Shown: one piece after another, positions 24,166-33,023 of the stretch
How the letters are laid out: each line of letters begins with the position of its first letter
How positions within the stretch are numbered: the first letter of the stretch is position 1
Assembly: GCA_947502405.1 (NCBI GenBank)
Contig: CANMZT010000018.1
Location: forward strand, 1 to 61,790
From: an uncultured Algibacter sp.
GTDB taxonomy: Bacteria > Bacteroidota > Bacteroidia > Flavobacteriales > Flavobacteriaceae
DNA length: 61,790 nucleotides
Direction: 5' to 3'
Made by a program: the position numbers and the translations under genes
Notes under the pieces: generated by a model
What the model was told of the DNA's origin: nothing
The model's input: the letters and a program-made list of their open reading frames with translations, nothing else
The model's database searches: none

Positions 24166-24795
24166 CTATAAATCTTTAATAATATTGATTAAAGTAACAA
24201 TGGAAATTATTCCTGTAATGCCTCCAATAATGCGATTCATGTTTTTCTGAGATGTGAATGTTTTGCCTTTTATTTTATCAAAAAAGAAAATGTACATGTA
24301 AAGCGTTACAAATGTTCCTGTACCTGCTCCAATAACGTAGGCCATAATATTGGTTGGCTCAAAACTCATCCAACCGAATGACGCTAAAGTAATCGACATA
24401 TAGGCTTGATATGGGATAGGAAGCACATTGATAGCAGACATAAAAGCACCTTGAAAAAACCGACTATGTTTACTTCTAATCTTAGGTTCTATTTGTTGTT
24501 TAGGTGCCGACTTAGCAACAAATAAAAAGTATATAGTTATTAATATAAAAATAACTAAAGCTACACTTCTCAATACACCAACCACCTCTGGATGCATACT
24601 TAGATAACGCGCAAAAATACTTGCCAGATAAGTTTGCGCTAAAACAATAATACATACACCTACAGAGAATACAATACCTCTAACATGGCCTTCTTTTAAG
24701 CTTATTTTCGCTGCTGTCATATTTAACAACCCTGGAGGAACAACCCCAATCATGGCGAAGAATAAACCCAAAAAGAAGACAAAAGTTATATTCAC
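24166..24795 (-). CDS. LysE-family transporter
   Basis: This 209-residue integral membrane protein has six predicted hydrophobic helices, starting VFFLGLFFAMIGVVPPGLLNMTAA with the PPGLLN motif, the LysE/RhtB-type P-x-G-P-x region. Members export amino acids or small metabolites. The substrate here is unknown. It lies between trmB (spacing 2 nt) and the ATL gene (start 1 nt after its stop), so the three genes appear to form a minus-strand operon. Confidence 0.82.
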   Translation of the reverse strand: MNITFVFFLGLFFAMIGVVPPGLLNMTAAKISLKEGHVRGIVFSVGVCIIVLAQTYLASIFARYLSMHPEVVGVLRSVALVIFILITIYFLFVAKSAPKQQIEPKIRSKHSRFFQGAFMSAINVLPIPYQAYMSITLASFGWMSFEPTNIMAYVIGAGTGTFVTLYMYIFFFDKIKGKTFTSQKNMNRIIGGITGIISIVTLINIIKDL

Positions 24796-24797
24796 TA

Positions 24798-25472
24798 TTA
24801 TTTGATTTTGAACCTAATATACGTAATTGGTTTGTTTTGTTCGAGATACTGAGACTCGTAAAAAGTTTGAATACTTGTTACTTCTTCTGGACTACCTTCT
24901 TGTTTATAAACGTTATGATTGGCATACAACACCTCGTGTCCAGCACCATGTAATAACCCTAGTGTGTAACCATGCATAAACTCGCTATCTGTTTTTAAAT
25001 TCACTACACCATCTTTGGTTAATATTTTTTTATAACGCTCTAAAAATGCAGCGTTAGTCATACGATGCTTTGTTCTTTTATATTTTATTTGCGGATCTGG
25101 GAAAGTAATCCAAATTTCATCAACTTCGTTTTCAGCGAATGCATGATCAATCAATTCTATTTGTGTTCTAAGAAATCCCACATTTGGTATATTCTCTTCT
25201 ATAGCTGTTTTGGCACCTCTCCAAAAGCGCGCGCCTTTAATATCTATTCCTATAAAATTTTTGTTTGGGTATTTTTTGGCGAGTGCTACCGAGTATTCTC
25301 CTTTCCCGCAACCTAACTCTAAAACTAATGGGTTATCATTTTTGAAAAAGCTGGCTCTCCAATTCCCTTTTAATTTGAAATTAGACTGAACTAATTCGTC
25401 TCTAGAAGGTTGAATTACATTGGCAAATGTTTCGTTTTCTTTAAATCTTTTTAATTTGTTTTTACTTCCCAA
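24798..25472 (-). CDS. trmB: tRNA (guanine46-N7)-methyltransferase
   Basis: The 224-residue SAM methyltransferase forms m7G46 in the tRNA variable loop. It has the AdoMet motif VLELGCGKGEYSVALAKKYP near residue 49, GIDIKGARFWRGAKTA near 74, and the family hallmark WITFPDPQIKYKRTKHRM near 118. The C-terminal YETKF region appears as YESQYLEQNKPITYIRFKIK. The length is normal. It is the first gene of the three-gene minus-strand operon. Confidence 0.95.
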   Translation of the reverse strand: MGSKNKLKRFKENETFANVIQPSRDELVQSNFKLKGNWRASFFKNDNPLVLELGCGKGEYSVALAKKYPNKNFIGIDIKGARFWRGAKTAIEENIPNVGFLRTQIELIDHAFAENEVDEIWITFPDPQIKYKRTKHRMTNAAFLERYKKILTKDGVVNLKTDSEFMHGYTLGLLHGAGHEVLYANHNVYKQEGSPEEVTSIQTFYESQYLEQNKPITYIRFKIK

Positions 25473-25567
25473 AGTTTTAACGATTTCTTATTATTAATTT
25501 TGAATTGGTAAAATTAAGGAAATACACAAGAACCTTAATAGCTTATCTTTGAAATTAGCAAAAAAGT

Positions 25568-25667
25568 GCGTGAGGGATTGAGGCATTTGTTGAAGCTCTT
25601 TTTGTGTTGTTGCACCTATGCAACACAAAAAAGCGACTGCCGAAAGCCCGACCCTTGGGGCACGCCC
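25568..25667 (+). repeat. Dispersed GCGTTA/TAACGC element, copy R3 (100 nt)
   Basis: The 5' box GCGTGAGGGATTG and the 3' box (CGAAAGCCCGACCC, TT, GGGGCACGCCC) flank a perfect 11-bp hairpin TTTTTGTGTTG/CAACACAAAAA. Here the ends read GCGTG and CACGC: the T-to-G change in the left arm is matched by A-to-C in the right arm, preserving pairing. It ends 8 nt before the ATG of the glycosyltransferase gene. Confidence 0.82.
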
Positions 25668-25675
25668 AAATTAAA

Positions 25676-26722
25676 ATGAAAAAACGAATTTTAGTTGCTC
25701 CTTTAAATTGGGGATTAGGACATGCAGCGCGTTGTATACCAATTGTAAACGCATTGATTAGTAAAGGTTTTGCACCTGTAATTGCTAGCGATGGTGCTGC
25801 TTTAACTTTGCTGAGAAAGGAATTCCCTAACTTACCTAGCATTGAGTTGCCATCTTATAACGTGACTTACTCTAAGAACAGCAAGCTTTTTAAATTAAAG
25901 CTGCTTAAGGATTCGCCTAAACTCTTGAAGGCTATTAAGGATGAAAAAAAAGTTGTTTCTAAGATTTTAGAGGACATTGATATTGCTGGTATTATTTCGG
26001 ATAACCGATTGGGGGTACGCCATAACAAAGTGCCATCTGTTTTTATGACGCACCAGCTAAATGTTTTGAGTGGCAACACGACTTGGTTGAGCACTAAAAT
26101 GCATCAAGAAATTATAAAGAAATTTGATGAATGTTGGATTCCTGATACCAAAGGCGATATAAATTTAACTGGGAGACTGGGACATGCGAAAGACTTTGAT
26201 ATACCTGCTAAATATATGGGTCCGCTGAGTAGGTTTACAAAAACAGACACTACAATTAAAAACGATTTATTAGTTCTGCTTTCTGGACCAGAACCACAAC
26301 GCTCCTTACTTGAAACCAAATTACTATTTGAACTTAAAAACTATTCTGGAAAGATTGTTTTTGTTAAAGGCACTATGGAAAAAGAGCAAACTAAAAGGGC
26401 TTTAGATAATATGACCATTTATAATTTTATGACTTCGGCCCTTTTGGAAAAAACTATAAATGAAAGTGCTTTGGTGCTATCTAGATCTGGTTACACAACT
26501 GTTATGGATTTGGCTAAACTTAACAAAAAAGCCTTTTTTATACCTACTCCAGGACAGTTTGAGCAAGAATATTTAGCCAAACGCCTTACTGAAATGAATT
26601 TAGTACCCAGTTGCGAACAAAATAGTTTTACTATTGATAAGTTAAAAGAAATTAATGCTTACGAAGGCTTAAAAGCTTTTGATTTTGAAACTGATTACAA
26701 AGATCTATTCAGTTTTTTCTAG
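25676..26722 (+). CDS. Glycosyltransferase (MurG-like, GT28-type fold)
   Basis: The protein has 348 residues from the ATG at 25676. An earlier in-frame start at 25604 would place 24 codons inside repeat R3 and is rejected. The N-terminal block RILVAPLNWGLGHAARCIPIVNAL is the MurG/GT-B glycine-rich motif. SLLLLSGPEPQRS-like strands (DLLVLLSGPEPQRS) begin the C-terminal half. The donor-site part LEKTINESALVLSRSGYTTVMDLAKL, then FIPTPGQFEQEYLA, is characteristic of UDP-sugar enzymes of the MurG type. It would add a sugar to an unknown acceptor in the inner membrane or cytoplasm. Its 3' end overlaps the convergent histidine kinase gene by 18 nt. Confidence 0.8.
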   Translation: MKKRILVAPLNWGLGHAARCIPIVNALISKGFAPVIASDGAALTLLRKEFPNLPSIELPSYNVTYSKNSKLFKLKLLKDSPKLLKAIKDEKKVVSKILEDIDIAGIISDNRLGVRHNKVPSVFMTHQLNVLSGNTTWLSTKMHQEIIKKFDECWIPDTKGDINLTGRLGHAKDFDIPAKYMGPLSRFTKTDTTIKNDLLVLLSGPEPQRSLLETKLLFELKNYSGKIVFVKGTMEKEQTKRALDNMTIYNFMTSALLEKTINESALVLSRSGYTTVMDLAKLNKKAFFIPTPGQFEQEYLAKRLTEMNLVPSCEQNSFTIDKLKEINAYEGLKAFDFETDYKDLFSFF

Positions 26723-27748
26723 AGTAAATGAAAACTCACTTCCAACACCATACTCGCTTTCTACATATATTTTTTCGTTGTGTGCCTCTATAATATGTTT
26801 AACTATAGAAAGCCCAAGACCAGAACCTCCTTCTTTTCTTGAACCACTTTTATCTACACGATAAAAACGCTCAAAAAGTCTAGGTATATGTATTTTGCTT
26901 ATACCCTCTCCATTATCTGTTACCCTAACAATTACTTTGTTTTTAATTAAGTTTTCTATACTTACTTCAGTTGTACCCTTTTCACTTCCGTATTTAATAG
27001 AGTTTACAATTAAATTCGCTAAAACCTGCTGAATGCGCTCTTTATCAGCTTTAACCATAACTGGGTTGGTATATTCTCTATCAAATATTAGAGATATTTT
27101 TTTCTTACTCGCTTTTATCTCCAACATTTCAAAAACATTTTCTACCAGCTCTACAATATCAAAAACTTCTATATTTAAACTTAAATCGCCAACTTCTAAT
27201 TTGGTAATCATATCCAAATCTTTAATGATATAGCCTAGTCTCTCAATACCCTTACTTGCTCTTAACAGATACTTTTCTCTGATGTTTTCATCATCCATAG
27301 CACCGTCAAGCAAAGTTAAAATATAGCCTTGAACTGTAAATAATGGTGTTTTTAACTCGTGTGATACATTACCTAAAAACTCTTTCCTGTACTCTTCTCT
27401 AACCTTTAAGGTTTCAATTTCAATTTTTTTATCTCGGGCAAACCTATCTATTTCTTCAGTTAAGGTTTGCATGTTTGTTGTTATAGCACCTTTGGCTATA
27501 CTCGCAGATTCTAGAAGTGTTAAATCGTCATAGATTTTTTTTACTCGTTTGTAAATAAAGCGTTCAACATTATACTGTATAATAATAAATGAAAATATAA
27601 AAATACTAACCGCAAACATTAATGCGTAATACCACTCTAGACTATGATAGTAATACAAAAAAACACTCATTAAGAGTGTTGAGTATAGAGTGATATAAAT
27701 TGCTGTACGGACAGCAAATCGATAAGATTTTTTAAATTTTGCTTGCAT
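26705..27748 (-). CDS. PhoR-like sensor histidine kinase
   Basis: The 347-residue kinase has two close membrane helices near residues 13-55 and a short intervening loop, so no large periplasmic sensor. The HisKA block EFLGNVSHELKTPLFTVQG lies near residue 130 with the phosphorylated His. The ATPase domain has ILANLIVNSIKYG, VRVTDNGEGISKIHI, RFYRVDKSGSRKEGGSGLGLSIVKHI and an end strand. Its start codon overlaps the response regulator stop by one base (TAATG), giving an RR-HK operon. The layout resembles PhoB/PhoR of phosphate starvation, but no phosphate genes adjoin it, so the signal is uncertain. The 3' end overlaps the convergent glycosyltransferase. Confidence 0.9.
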   Translation of the reverse strand: MQAKFKKSYRFAVRTAIYITLYSTLLMSVFLYYYHSLEWYYALMFAVSIFIFSFIIIQYNVERFIYKRVKKIYDDLTLLESASIAKGAITTNMQTLTEEIDRFARDKKIEIETLKVREEYRKEFLGNVSHELKTPLFTVQGYILTLLDGAMDDENIREKYLLRASKGIERLGYIIKDLDMITKLEVGDLSLNIEVFDIVELVENVFEMLEIKASKKKISLIFDREYTNPVMVKADKERIQQVLANLIVNSIKYGSEKGTTEVSIENLIKNKVIVRVTDNGEGISKIHIPRLFERFYRVDKSGSRKEGGSGLGLSIVKHIIEAHNEKIYVESEYGVGSEFSFTLEKTE

Positions 27749-28428
27749 TAATCTACAAACTTATAGCCTACACCTTTTATAGTTTTAAAGCTTTTATCAC
27801 CTAGTTTTTCTCGAAGTTTCCTAATATGAACATCAATAGTTCTACCTCCAACTATAACCTCGTTACCCCAAACAGCATCAAGAATTTCGTCTCTCTTAAA
27901 CACTTTTCCTGGTTTGGATGCTAGTAAAGATAATAATTCAAATTCTTTTCTCGGTAAAATCATTTCTTTTCCTTTGTAAATGATTTTATATTCATCTCTG
28001 TTAATCTCTAAACTTCCAACCTTAACGGTATCAACAACATCTTCTTCCTTAAAACGTCTAAGTAAAGCTTTTACTTTACTTACTAATACTTTTGGTTTTA
28101 TAGGTTTTGTAATGTAATCATCTGCCCCTGCATCAAAACCAGCTACTTGAGAATAATCTTCTCCTCTTGCCGTCAAAAAGGTAACAATAGTGTTTTTTAA
28201 ATCTGGATTTTTTCTAATAATTTCACAGGCTTCAATACCATCCATTTCTGGCATCATAACATCTAATATTATTAAATGAGGAAGTTCTTTTTTAGCCGTT
28301 TTAACGCCTTCTTGTCCGTTTTCGGCTGTAATTACTTGGTATCCCTCATTAGATAGATTGTAACCAACTATTTCTAAGATATCTGGCTCATCATCAACTA
28401 ATAAGATCTTAATATCTTTTTTTTTCAT
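27748..28428 (-). CDS. PhoB-like response regulator (winged helix)
   Basis: The 226-residue regulator has a receiver domain: acidic LLVDDEPDILEIVG at residues 10-23, the phosphorylated Asp in LIILDVMMPEMDG near 55, and Thr and Lys near TFLTARGE and DYITKPIKP. It is joined to an OmpR/PhoB winged helix (EINRDEYKIIYKGKEM; VWGNEVIVGGRTIDVHIRKLREKLG; TIKGVGYKF). It would bind direct repeats as a dimer. It precedes the kinase gene and is divergent from the T9SS peptide gene at 28625, with nearly 200 bp of shared regulatory DNA between them. Confidence 0.92.
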   Translation of the reverse strand: MKKKDIKILLVDDEPDILEIVGYNLSNEGYQVITAENGQEGVKTAKKELPHLIILDVMMPEMDGIEACEIIRKNPDLKNTIVTFLTARGEDYSQVAGFDAGADDYITKPIKPKVLVSKVKALLRRFKEEDVVDTVKVGSLEINRDEYKIIYKGKEMILPRKEFELLSLLASKPGKVFKRDEILDAVWGNEVIVGGRTIDVHIRKLREKLGDKSFKTIKGVGYKFVD

Positions 28429-28570
28429 TTATTGATATTATTATTTATTTAAGTAAAGATAAAACATCTGTTATTATTTTATTAAAATATTAAAATTAAT
28501 AACATTAAGGTAACAAACACTTTATTCAGAATGTAAGATTTCGACCAATTACTGCAATCTTTAACAGTAA

Positions 28571-28605
28571 TTTGGCACCACTTTTGCTGTTATATATTAT
28601 CTTTG
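28571..28605 (+). promoter_or_regulatory. Promoter of the T9SS peptide gene
   Basis: TTTG at 28571-28574 and TATCTTTG at 28598-28605 are spaced by 23 nt, near the upper limit for Bacteroidota promoters. The start codon follows about 20 nt later. Confidence 0.5.
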
Positions 28606-28624
28606 TTAAACCAAATCGTAGTGT

Positions 28625-28966
28625 ATGAAAAAAATTTACTCATTATTTTTATTCGCCGCTCTTACATGCTTTACGCACCAAAATTTGGTTGCCCAAAATC
28701 ATGCTAAGAATCCCTCTACGCAGCCTAATATTGAAGGATTATCCATTTACCCTAATCCTGTTAATAAAGAACAATCTTTTATTAACATTGCCTCAAAACA
28801 TAGTTTAGTAAAAACCATTGAGATTTTTGATGTTTTAGGAAAACAAGTTTATGCCAACATCTTAACTGGAAAACAGCTTAATATTTCTAGTTTAAGAAAA
28901 GGGGTTTATATTTTAAAAATTACTGAGAATAACATAAGCGAATCAAGGAAACTTGTTATAAAATAG
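28625..28966 (+). CDS. Short secreted protein consisting of a T9SS type A sorting domain
   Basis: The 113-residue precursor has a signal peptide (SLFLFAALTCFTHQNLVAQ). A mature part of only about 89 residues follows, nearly all of it the type A sorting domain: LSIYPNPVNKEQSFINIAS, VKTIEIFDVLGKQVYAN, ISSLRKGVYILKIT, then ESRKLVIK. The YPNP and LSKGVY-like motifs are diagnostic. There is almost no cargo domain, so the secreted product is the sorting domain itself or a carrier for a surface anchor. The gene is divergent from phoB-like regulator DNA and has a matching promoter and terminator. Confidence 0.88.
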   Translation: MKKIYSLFLFAALTCFTHQNLVAQNHAKNPSTQPNIEGLSIYPNPVNKEQSFINIASKHSLVKTIEIFDVLGKQVYANILTGKQLNISSLRKGVYILKITENNISESRKLVIK

Positions 28967-28989
28967 CTTTAAAACGAATACAAATTAGA

Positions 28990-29018
28990 AAGCGTTGTTT
29001 TTAACAGCGCTTTTTTTA
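28990..29018 (+). terminator. Intrinsic terminator after the T9SS peptide gene
   Basis: AAAGCGTTG (28990-28998) pairs with CAGCGCTTT (29006-29014), with one G-U, and a T run follows. Confidence 0.75.
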
Positions 29019-29048
29019 TTTTACATACTTTTGTGTCTTTGCTGAAGT

Positions 29049-30029
29049 ATGACTGATATAGATTCCATTTTTAACATAAAAAATCAAGCTGAATTTGAAG
29101 CGCTAGCATTAAAAGTCTTTAAATTTCAATTTGAAAATAATCGTGTTTATCGTTCTTTTTGCGACTTGCTCTACAAACACCCTAGTGAAGTAAAAACGAT
29201 AAAAGACATTCCTTTTTTACCAATTCAGTTTTTTAAAACCAAAAATATACTTAGTTCAAAAGAGAAAATTCAAAAAACATTTACCAGTTCTGGCACTACC
29301 GGAAGTTTAACCAGTAAGCACCTTGTAACAGATTTAAATATTTACAAACAAAGTTTTACTAAAGGGTTTGAGGCATTTTATGGCCCTATCGAAGACTATG
29401 TTGTTTTAGGGCTATTACCTTCTTATTTAGAGCGAGAAGGTTCATCCTTAATATACATGGTAGACTCTATGGTTAAAACCTCTAGATATGCAGAAAGTGG
29501 ATTCTATTTAAACAATCTGAATGATTTAAAGGAGTCATTAATTAAATTAGATTCAGAGGGTAAAAACATTTTACTTATTGGGGTTTCATTTGCACTTTTA
29601 GATTTAGTTGAAGCACATCAATTTAATCTACAAAACACCATTATTATGGAAACAGGTGGCATGAAAGGTAGAAGAAAAGAGTTAATTAGAAAAGAGCTTC
29701 ACAATAGACTAAAAAAAGGTTTTGGTGTTAAACATATACATAGCGAATATGGGATGACCGAACTTTTGAGTCAGGCCTACTCTAAAGAACATGGTATTTT
29801 TAATTGCCCACCGTGGATGAAAGTTTTAACGCGAGATACAGAAGATGCTTTAACCATTCAAAAAACAGGAAAAACAGGCGGTTTAAATATAATTGATTTA
29901 GCCAATATTAATTCCTGCGCTTTTATTGCAACACAAGATTTAGGGCGTGTGACTGATGATGGTTCTTTTGAAATTATTGGTCGTTTTGACAATTCAGATA
30001 TCCGAGGTTGTAACCTTATGGTGCTTTAA
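29049..30029 (+). CDS. LuxE-like acyl-protein synthetase/acyltransferase
   Basis: The 326-residue protein belongs to the LuxE family of adenylate-forming enzymes. It has the helical N-terminus (FNIKNQAEFEALALKVFKFQ), the FFKTKNILSS segment, the phosphate loop TFTSSGTTGSLTSKHLV near residue 80, METGGMKGRRKELIR near 200, EYGMTELLSQAY near 237 and the DLANINSCAFIATQDLGRV stretch. LuxE activates fatty acids; flavobacterial homologues without lux genes may activate other carboxylic acids for surface polysaccharide or peptide synthesis. No partner genes are seen here. A TACTTTTG -7 box at 29026-29033 lies 15 nt upstream. Confidence 0.82.
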   Translation: MTDIDSIFNIKNQAEFEALALKVFKFQFENNRVYRSFCDLLYKHPSEVKTIKDIPFLPIQFFKTKNILSSKEKIQKTFTSSGTTGSLTSKHLVTDLNIYKQSFTKGFEAFYGPIEDYVVLGLLPSYLEREGSSLIYMVDSMVKTSRYAESGFYLNNLNDLKESLIKLDSEGKNILLIGVSFALLDLVEAHQFNLQNTIIMETGGMKGRRKELIRKELHNRLKKGFGVKHIHSEYGMTELLSQAYSKEHGIFNCPPWMKVLTRDTEDALTIQKTGKTGGLNIIDLANINSCAFIATQDLGRVTDDGSFEIIGRFDNSDIRGCNLMVL

Positions 30030-30077
30030 ACTGTAAGGTCTTCCTAATTTTCAGACTTAACTTAGGAACATATATTT

Positions 30078-30524
30078 ATGCGAAGTTTAATCATAATTTT
30101 TACACTAGCAATTTCTTCATTATCTGCTCAGAGTATTGATTACAATATAAAAAAGGGGTATGCTGCTAATGGTTATGATGTAGTTGCCTATTTTAACAAC
30201 AATGCTATTGAAGGGAATAAAAAATTTACTGCTTTATATGATGATGTAAAATATAAGTTTTCATCAGAAAACAATCTCAATACGTTTAAAAAAGACCCCA
30301 AAATGTATATTCCACAGTACGGCGGCTATTGCGCTTATGCTGTTGCTTTAAAAAGTAGTAAGGTTTCCATAAACCCTAAAACTTTTCAAATCAAATACGG
30401 AAAACTCTATTTATTTTATAATGCTTGGGGAACTAATACATTGAATTTATGGAAGATTGAAAACGAAAATGCACTAAAAGAAAAAGCTGATATTAATTGG
30501 GAAAACATAAAATTCAAAAAATAA
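30078..30524 (+). CDS. Secreted YHS-domain protein
   Basis: The 148-residue precursor has a signal peptide (LIIIFTLAISSLSAQ). It carries the YHS-type domain: GYAANGYDVVAYFNNNAIEGNKKFTALYDDVKYKFSSENNLNTFKKDP, then YIPQYGGYCAYAVALKSSK. The YxxQYGGYCAYAV block is typical of the periplasmic YHS group found near metal or redox genes. Function is not established; a bound metal is possible. It ends before a strong bidirectional terminator. Confidence 0.82.
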   Translation: MRSLIIIFTLAISSLSAQSIDYNIKKGYAANGYDVVAYFNNNAIEGNKKFTALYDDVKYKFSSENNLNTFKKDPKMYIPQYGGYCAYAVALKSSKVSINPKTFQIKYGKLYLFYNAWGTNTLNLWKIENENALKEKADINWENIKFKK

Positions 30525-30611
30525 TATTCTCTTTAGTAAGCTATTCAAAAAGTATACGACAAAATTTAAGCTAAGAAAAAGAAAAATTAGTTTTTAATTA
30601 GTTGGTTAGTC

Positions 30612-30646
30612 AAAAAAAAAGCCTGAGCTCTCACTCAGGCTTTTTT
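30612..30646. terminator. Bidirectional terminator between the YHS and RHS-like lipoprotein genes
   Basis: The 7-bp G/C-rich stem GCCTGAG (30621-30627) / CTCAGGC (30634-30640) is flanked by an A run and a T run, so it serves both converging genes. The T run continues to 30646. Confidence 0.85.
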
Positions 30647-30658
30647 AATACCTTTCTT

Positions 30659-31594
30659 TTACTCCCAAACATAGGTTATTGACCCATAATCTAGATAATT
30701 TGGCAACTCACTTAATAAAGCGCTGGTTAAGTAATTATTTTTATCAAAACTATTGTTGTAGATTTCTTTATATGTGTGATCGTTGTATTGATACCATTCA
30801 ATTTCTTTAGCAAATTTATTCCCTTGCTGATTTACTAAAATATTTTTCAAGTTATAAAACCCTTGCCCTGAAGAAAGAATTTGATATTCAAAAAACTGAT
30901 TGAAAAATGGATGCTTTTCTTCTTCACTGTAAGTCACACTCAAATTAATATTACTTGTAGTAGTATCTAAAGAGCCTTCATCGATTGGCCCTGAACCAGA
31001 AATACAGTTACCATCAGCATCATAAATAAAAGACATGTTACTTTTTAAAATATCACCTCTAAATACTTTTACTAAATCAATCAAACCAGAATTATTAAAC
31101 TGATATTCGGTTTTATAATCTCGATTTTCATCCAATCTAATCATTTTATTACCTGAATATGTCACCTTGCTTGAAACTGAGTTTTCAGAAATAAAATTCC
31201 CAGAGGTATCGTAATAACTGTAAGTTTCTATAACATCAGAAATTTTATTATCAGCGTTATACAAGAATTCAGTTACTTCTTTGTTTTCTAGAACATTAGT
31301 TTCGCTATCATAATCAAAAAATTCATTTTTAGACAGTTTACCTGTAGCATTATATTGGTAAGTTTCTATCTTATTCCCAAAATCATCTGTCATAAATATA
31401 ATTCTACCTTGAGAATCATACTCAATATTTCTTACTACCTTAGAGTTATTTTCAAAAAATTCGTAAACAATCTTAGTCAATCTTTTTTCCGAGTTTACAG
31501 TTTCGTCGCTAGCTTTATCATTTGATTCCGAAGAACATGAAATCATTGAAAATAGGCACAGCACTAAAACTAACTTAAAACAAACACTTTTCAT
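30659..31594 (-). CDS. Lipoprotein with YD/RHS-like repeats
   Basis: The 311-residue precursor has a lipoprotein signal ending in SMISC (Cys near residue 20). The mature part holds repeated YD-like strands: VVRNIEYDSQGRIIFMTDDFGN, IETYQYNATGKLSKNEFF, EFLYNADNKISDVIETY, and FIYDADGNCISGSG. These resemble RHS/YD repeats in a small beta-rich shell. Function is unknown, as in the many Bacteroidota lipoproteins of this type. It is convergent with YHS and closely follows tyrS (12 nt), so it may be co-transcribed with it. Confidence 0.72.
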   Translation of the reverse strand: MKSVCFKLVLVLCLFSMISCSSESNDKASDETVNSEKRLTKIVYEFFENNSKVVRNIEYDSQGRIIFMTDDFGNKIETYQYNATGKLSKNEFFDYDSETNVLENKEVTEFLYNADNKISDVIETYSYYDTSGNFISENSVSSKVTYSGNKMIRLDENRDYKTEYQFNNSGLIDLVKVFRGDILKSNMSFIYDADGNCISGSGPIDEGSLDTTTSNINLSVTYSEEEKHPFFNQFFEYQILSSGQGFYNLKNILVNQQGNKFAKEIEWYQYNDHTYKEIYNNSFDKNNYLTSALLSELPNYLDYGSITYVWE

Positions 31595-31606
31595 AATTCA
31601 AAATTT

Positions 31607-32902
31607 CTAAACAATTTGTAATACAAAATAATTCTTCTTGCCTCTTTGTAACAATACAAACTTATTGTTTATTAAATCGGCTTTAGTAATTTTATAATCG
31701 TCTCTTACTTTTTCTTTATTTACAGAAATTGAATTTTCTTTAAGCGCTCTACGTGCTTCACCATTAGACTTTAAAAATCCACCTTTTTCTGCCAAAGCTC
31801 CTATAATATCTAAACCATTATCAATTTCTGATTTCGATATTTGTGTTTGTGGAACCCCATCAAAAACATCTAAAAACGTTTTTTCATCAAGTGCTTTTAA
31901 ATCTTCACTAGTTGATTTTCCAAAAAGAATATTACTTGCTTTTACAGCATTCTCTAAATCCTGCTTAGAATGCACCATAACTGTAATTTCTTCAGCTAAA
32001 CGTTTTTGCAATACTCGTAAATGAGGTGCTTCTTTATGTTCAGAAATTAAACTATTAATTTCATCTTTGTTTAAAAACGTAAAGATTTTTATGTATTTCT
32101 CTGCATCCTCATCACTAGAATTCAACCAGTATTGGTAAAATTTATAGGGCGATGTTCTATTGGCATCTAGCCAAACGTTTCCTCCTTCAGACTTTCCAAA
32201 CTTAGACCCGTCAGACTTAGTTATTAATGGACATGTTATAGCATACCCTTTGCCTCCAGCAATTCTTCTAATTAATTCAGTTCCTGTTGTAATATTTCCC
32301 CATTGGTCGCTTCCACCCATTTGAATAGAACAATCATTTGCTTTGTATAGGTGAAGAAAATCATAACCTTGTACAAGCTGATAGGTAAACTCTGTAAAAC
32401 TCATGCCTTCTGATGATTCAGATGAAATTCTGTTTTTTACAGAATCTTTAGCCATCATATAGTTTACAGTAATGTGCTTACCTACATCGCGAATAAACTC
32501 AAGAAAAGAGAAATCTTTCATCCAATCGTAATTATTCACAAGTTCAGCTGCATTAGCCTCATCACTTTCAAAGTCTAAAAAATGAGCCAATTGCCCTTTT
32601 ATAGCTTCTTGATTGTGTCTTAATGTTTTTTCGTCTAATAAATTACGTTCGTTTGATTTTCCAGAAGGATCTCCAATCATCCCTGTTGCACCACCAACTA
32701 ACGCTACGGGTTTATGTCCACAACGTTGGTAATGTGCTAAAAGCATAATTGGTACCAAATTACCAATGTGTAAAGAATCTGCCGTTGGATCAAACCCCAC
32801 ATAAGCACTTCGCATGCTTTCCATTAAATGGTCTTCTGCCCCAGGCATAACGGTATGTATCATGCCTCTCCAAGTTAATTCTTCAACAAAATTCTTTATC
32901 AT
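31607..32902 (-). CDS. tyrS: Tyrosyl-tRNA synthetase
   Basis: The 431-residue class I synthetase charges tRNA-Tyr. It has the HIGH-type motif [13 protein letters not shown] near residue 43, [18 protein letters not shown], the [16 protein letters not shown] block near 195, and the KMSKS-type KFGKSEGGN near 228. A C-terminal S4-like domain follows ([15 protein letters not shown]). The start at 32902 ([13 protein letters not shown]) is chosen over the longer frame from 32983, which adds 27 unrelated residues. Minus-strand -7 boxes TATCTTTG (32970-32963) and TAGTTTTG (32960-32953) support this, since transcription would start inside the longer frame. Confidence 0.95.
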   Translation of the reverse strand: MIKNFVEELTWRGMIHTVMPGAEDHLMESMRSAYVGFDPTADSLHIGNLVPIMLLAHYQRCGHKPVALVGGATGMIGDPSGKSNERNLLDEKTLRHNQEAIKGQLAHFLDFESDEANAAELVNNYDWMKDFSFLEFIRDVGKHITVNYMMAKDSVKNRISSESSEGMSFTEFTYQLVQGYDFLHLYKANDCSIQMGGSDQWGNITTGTELIRRIAGGKGYAITCPLITKSDGSKFGKSEGGNVWLDANRTSPYKFYQYWLNSSDEDAEKYIKIFTFLNKDEINSLISEHKEAPHLRVLQKRLAEEITVMVHSKQDLENAVKASNILFGKSTSEDLKALDEKTFLDVFDGVPQTQISKSEIDNGLDIIGALAEKGGFLKSNGEARRALKENSISVNKEKVRDDYKITKADLINNKFVLLQRGKKNYFVLQIV

Positions 32903-32962
32903 TTTTACAGCTTTAAGTTCAAATTTATAACATATCCACACTGGGATTTTTACAAAACTATG

Positions 32963-32970
32963 CAAAGATA
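32963..32970 (-). promoter_or_regulatory. Promoter -7 box of tyrS
   Basis: Minus-strand TATCTTTG at 32970-32963 fits TAnnTTTG; a second match, TAGTTTTG, lies at 32960-32953. The start at 32902 would have a leader of about 50 nt. Confidence 0.5.
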
Positions 32971-33023
32971 AAAATACACGCATAATTACTTATGGATTCT
33001 GAATAATTCTTTAATTTAGTTGC

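Noticed and set aside
25555-25842. Upstream extensions of genes into R elements (25604 start; 61715 start; antisense frame 25555-25842)
   Set aside because: The extra residues are encoded by repeats R3 and R5 and have no counterpart in the families. Inner ATG starts fit the domain starts.
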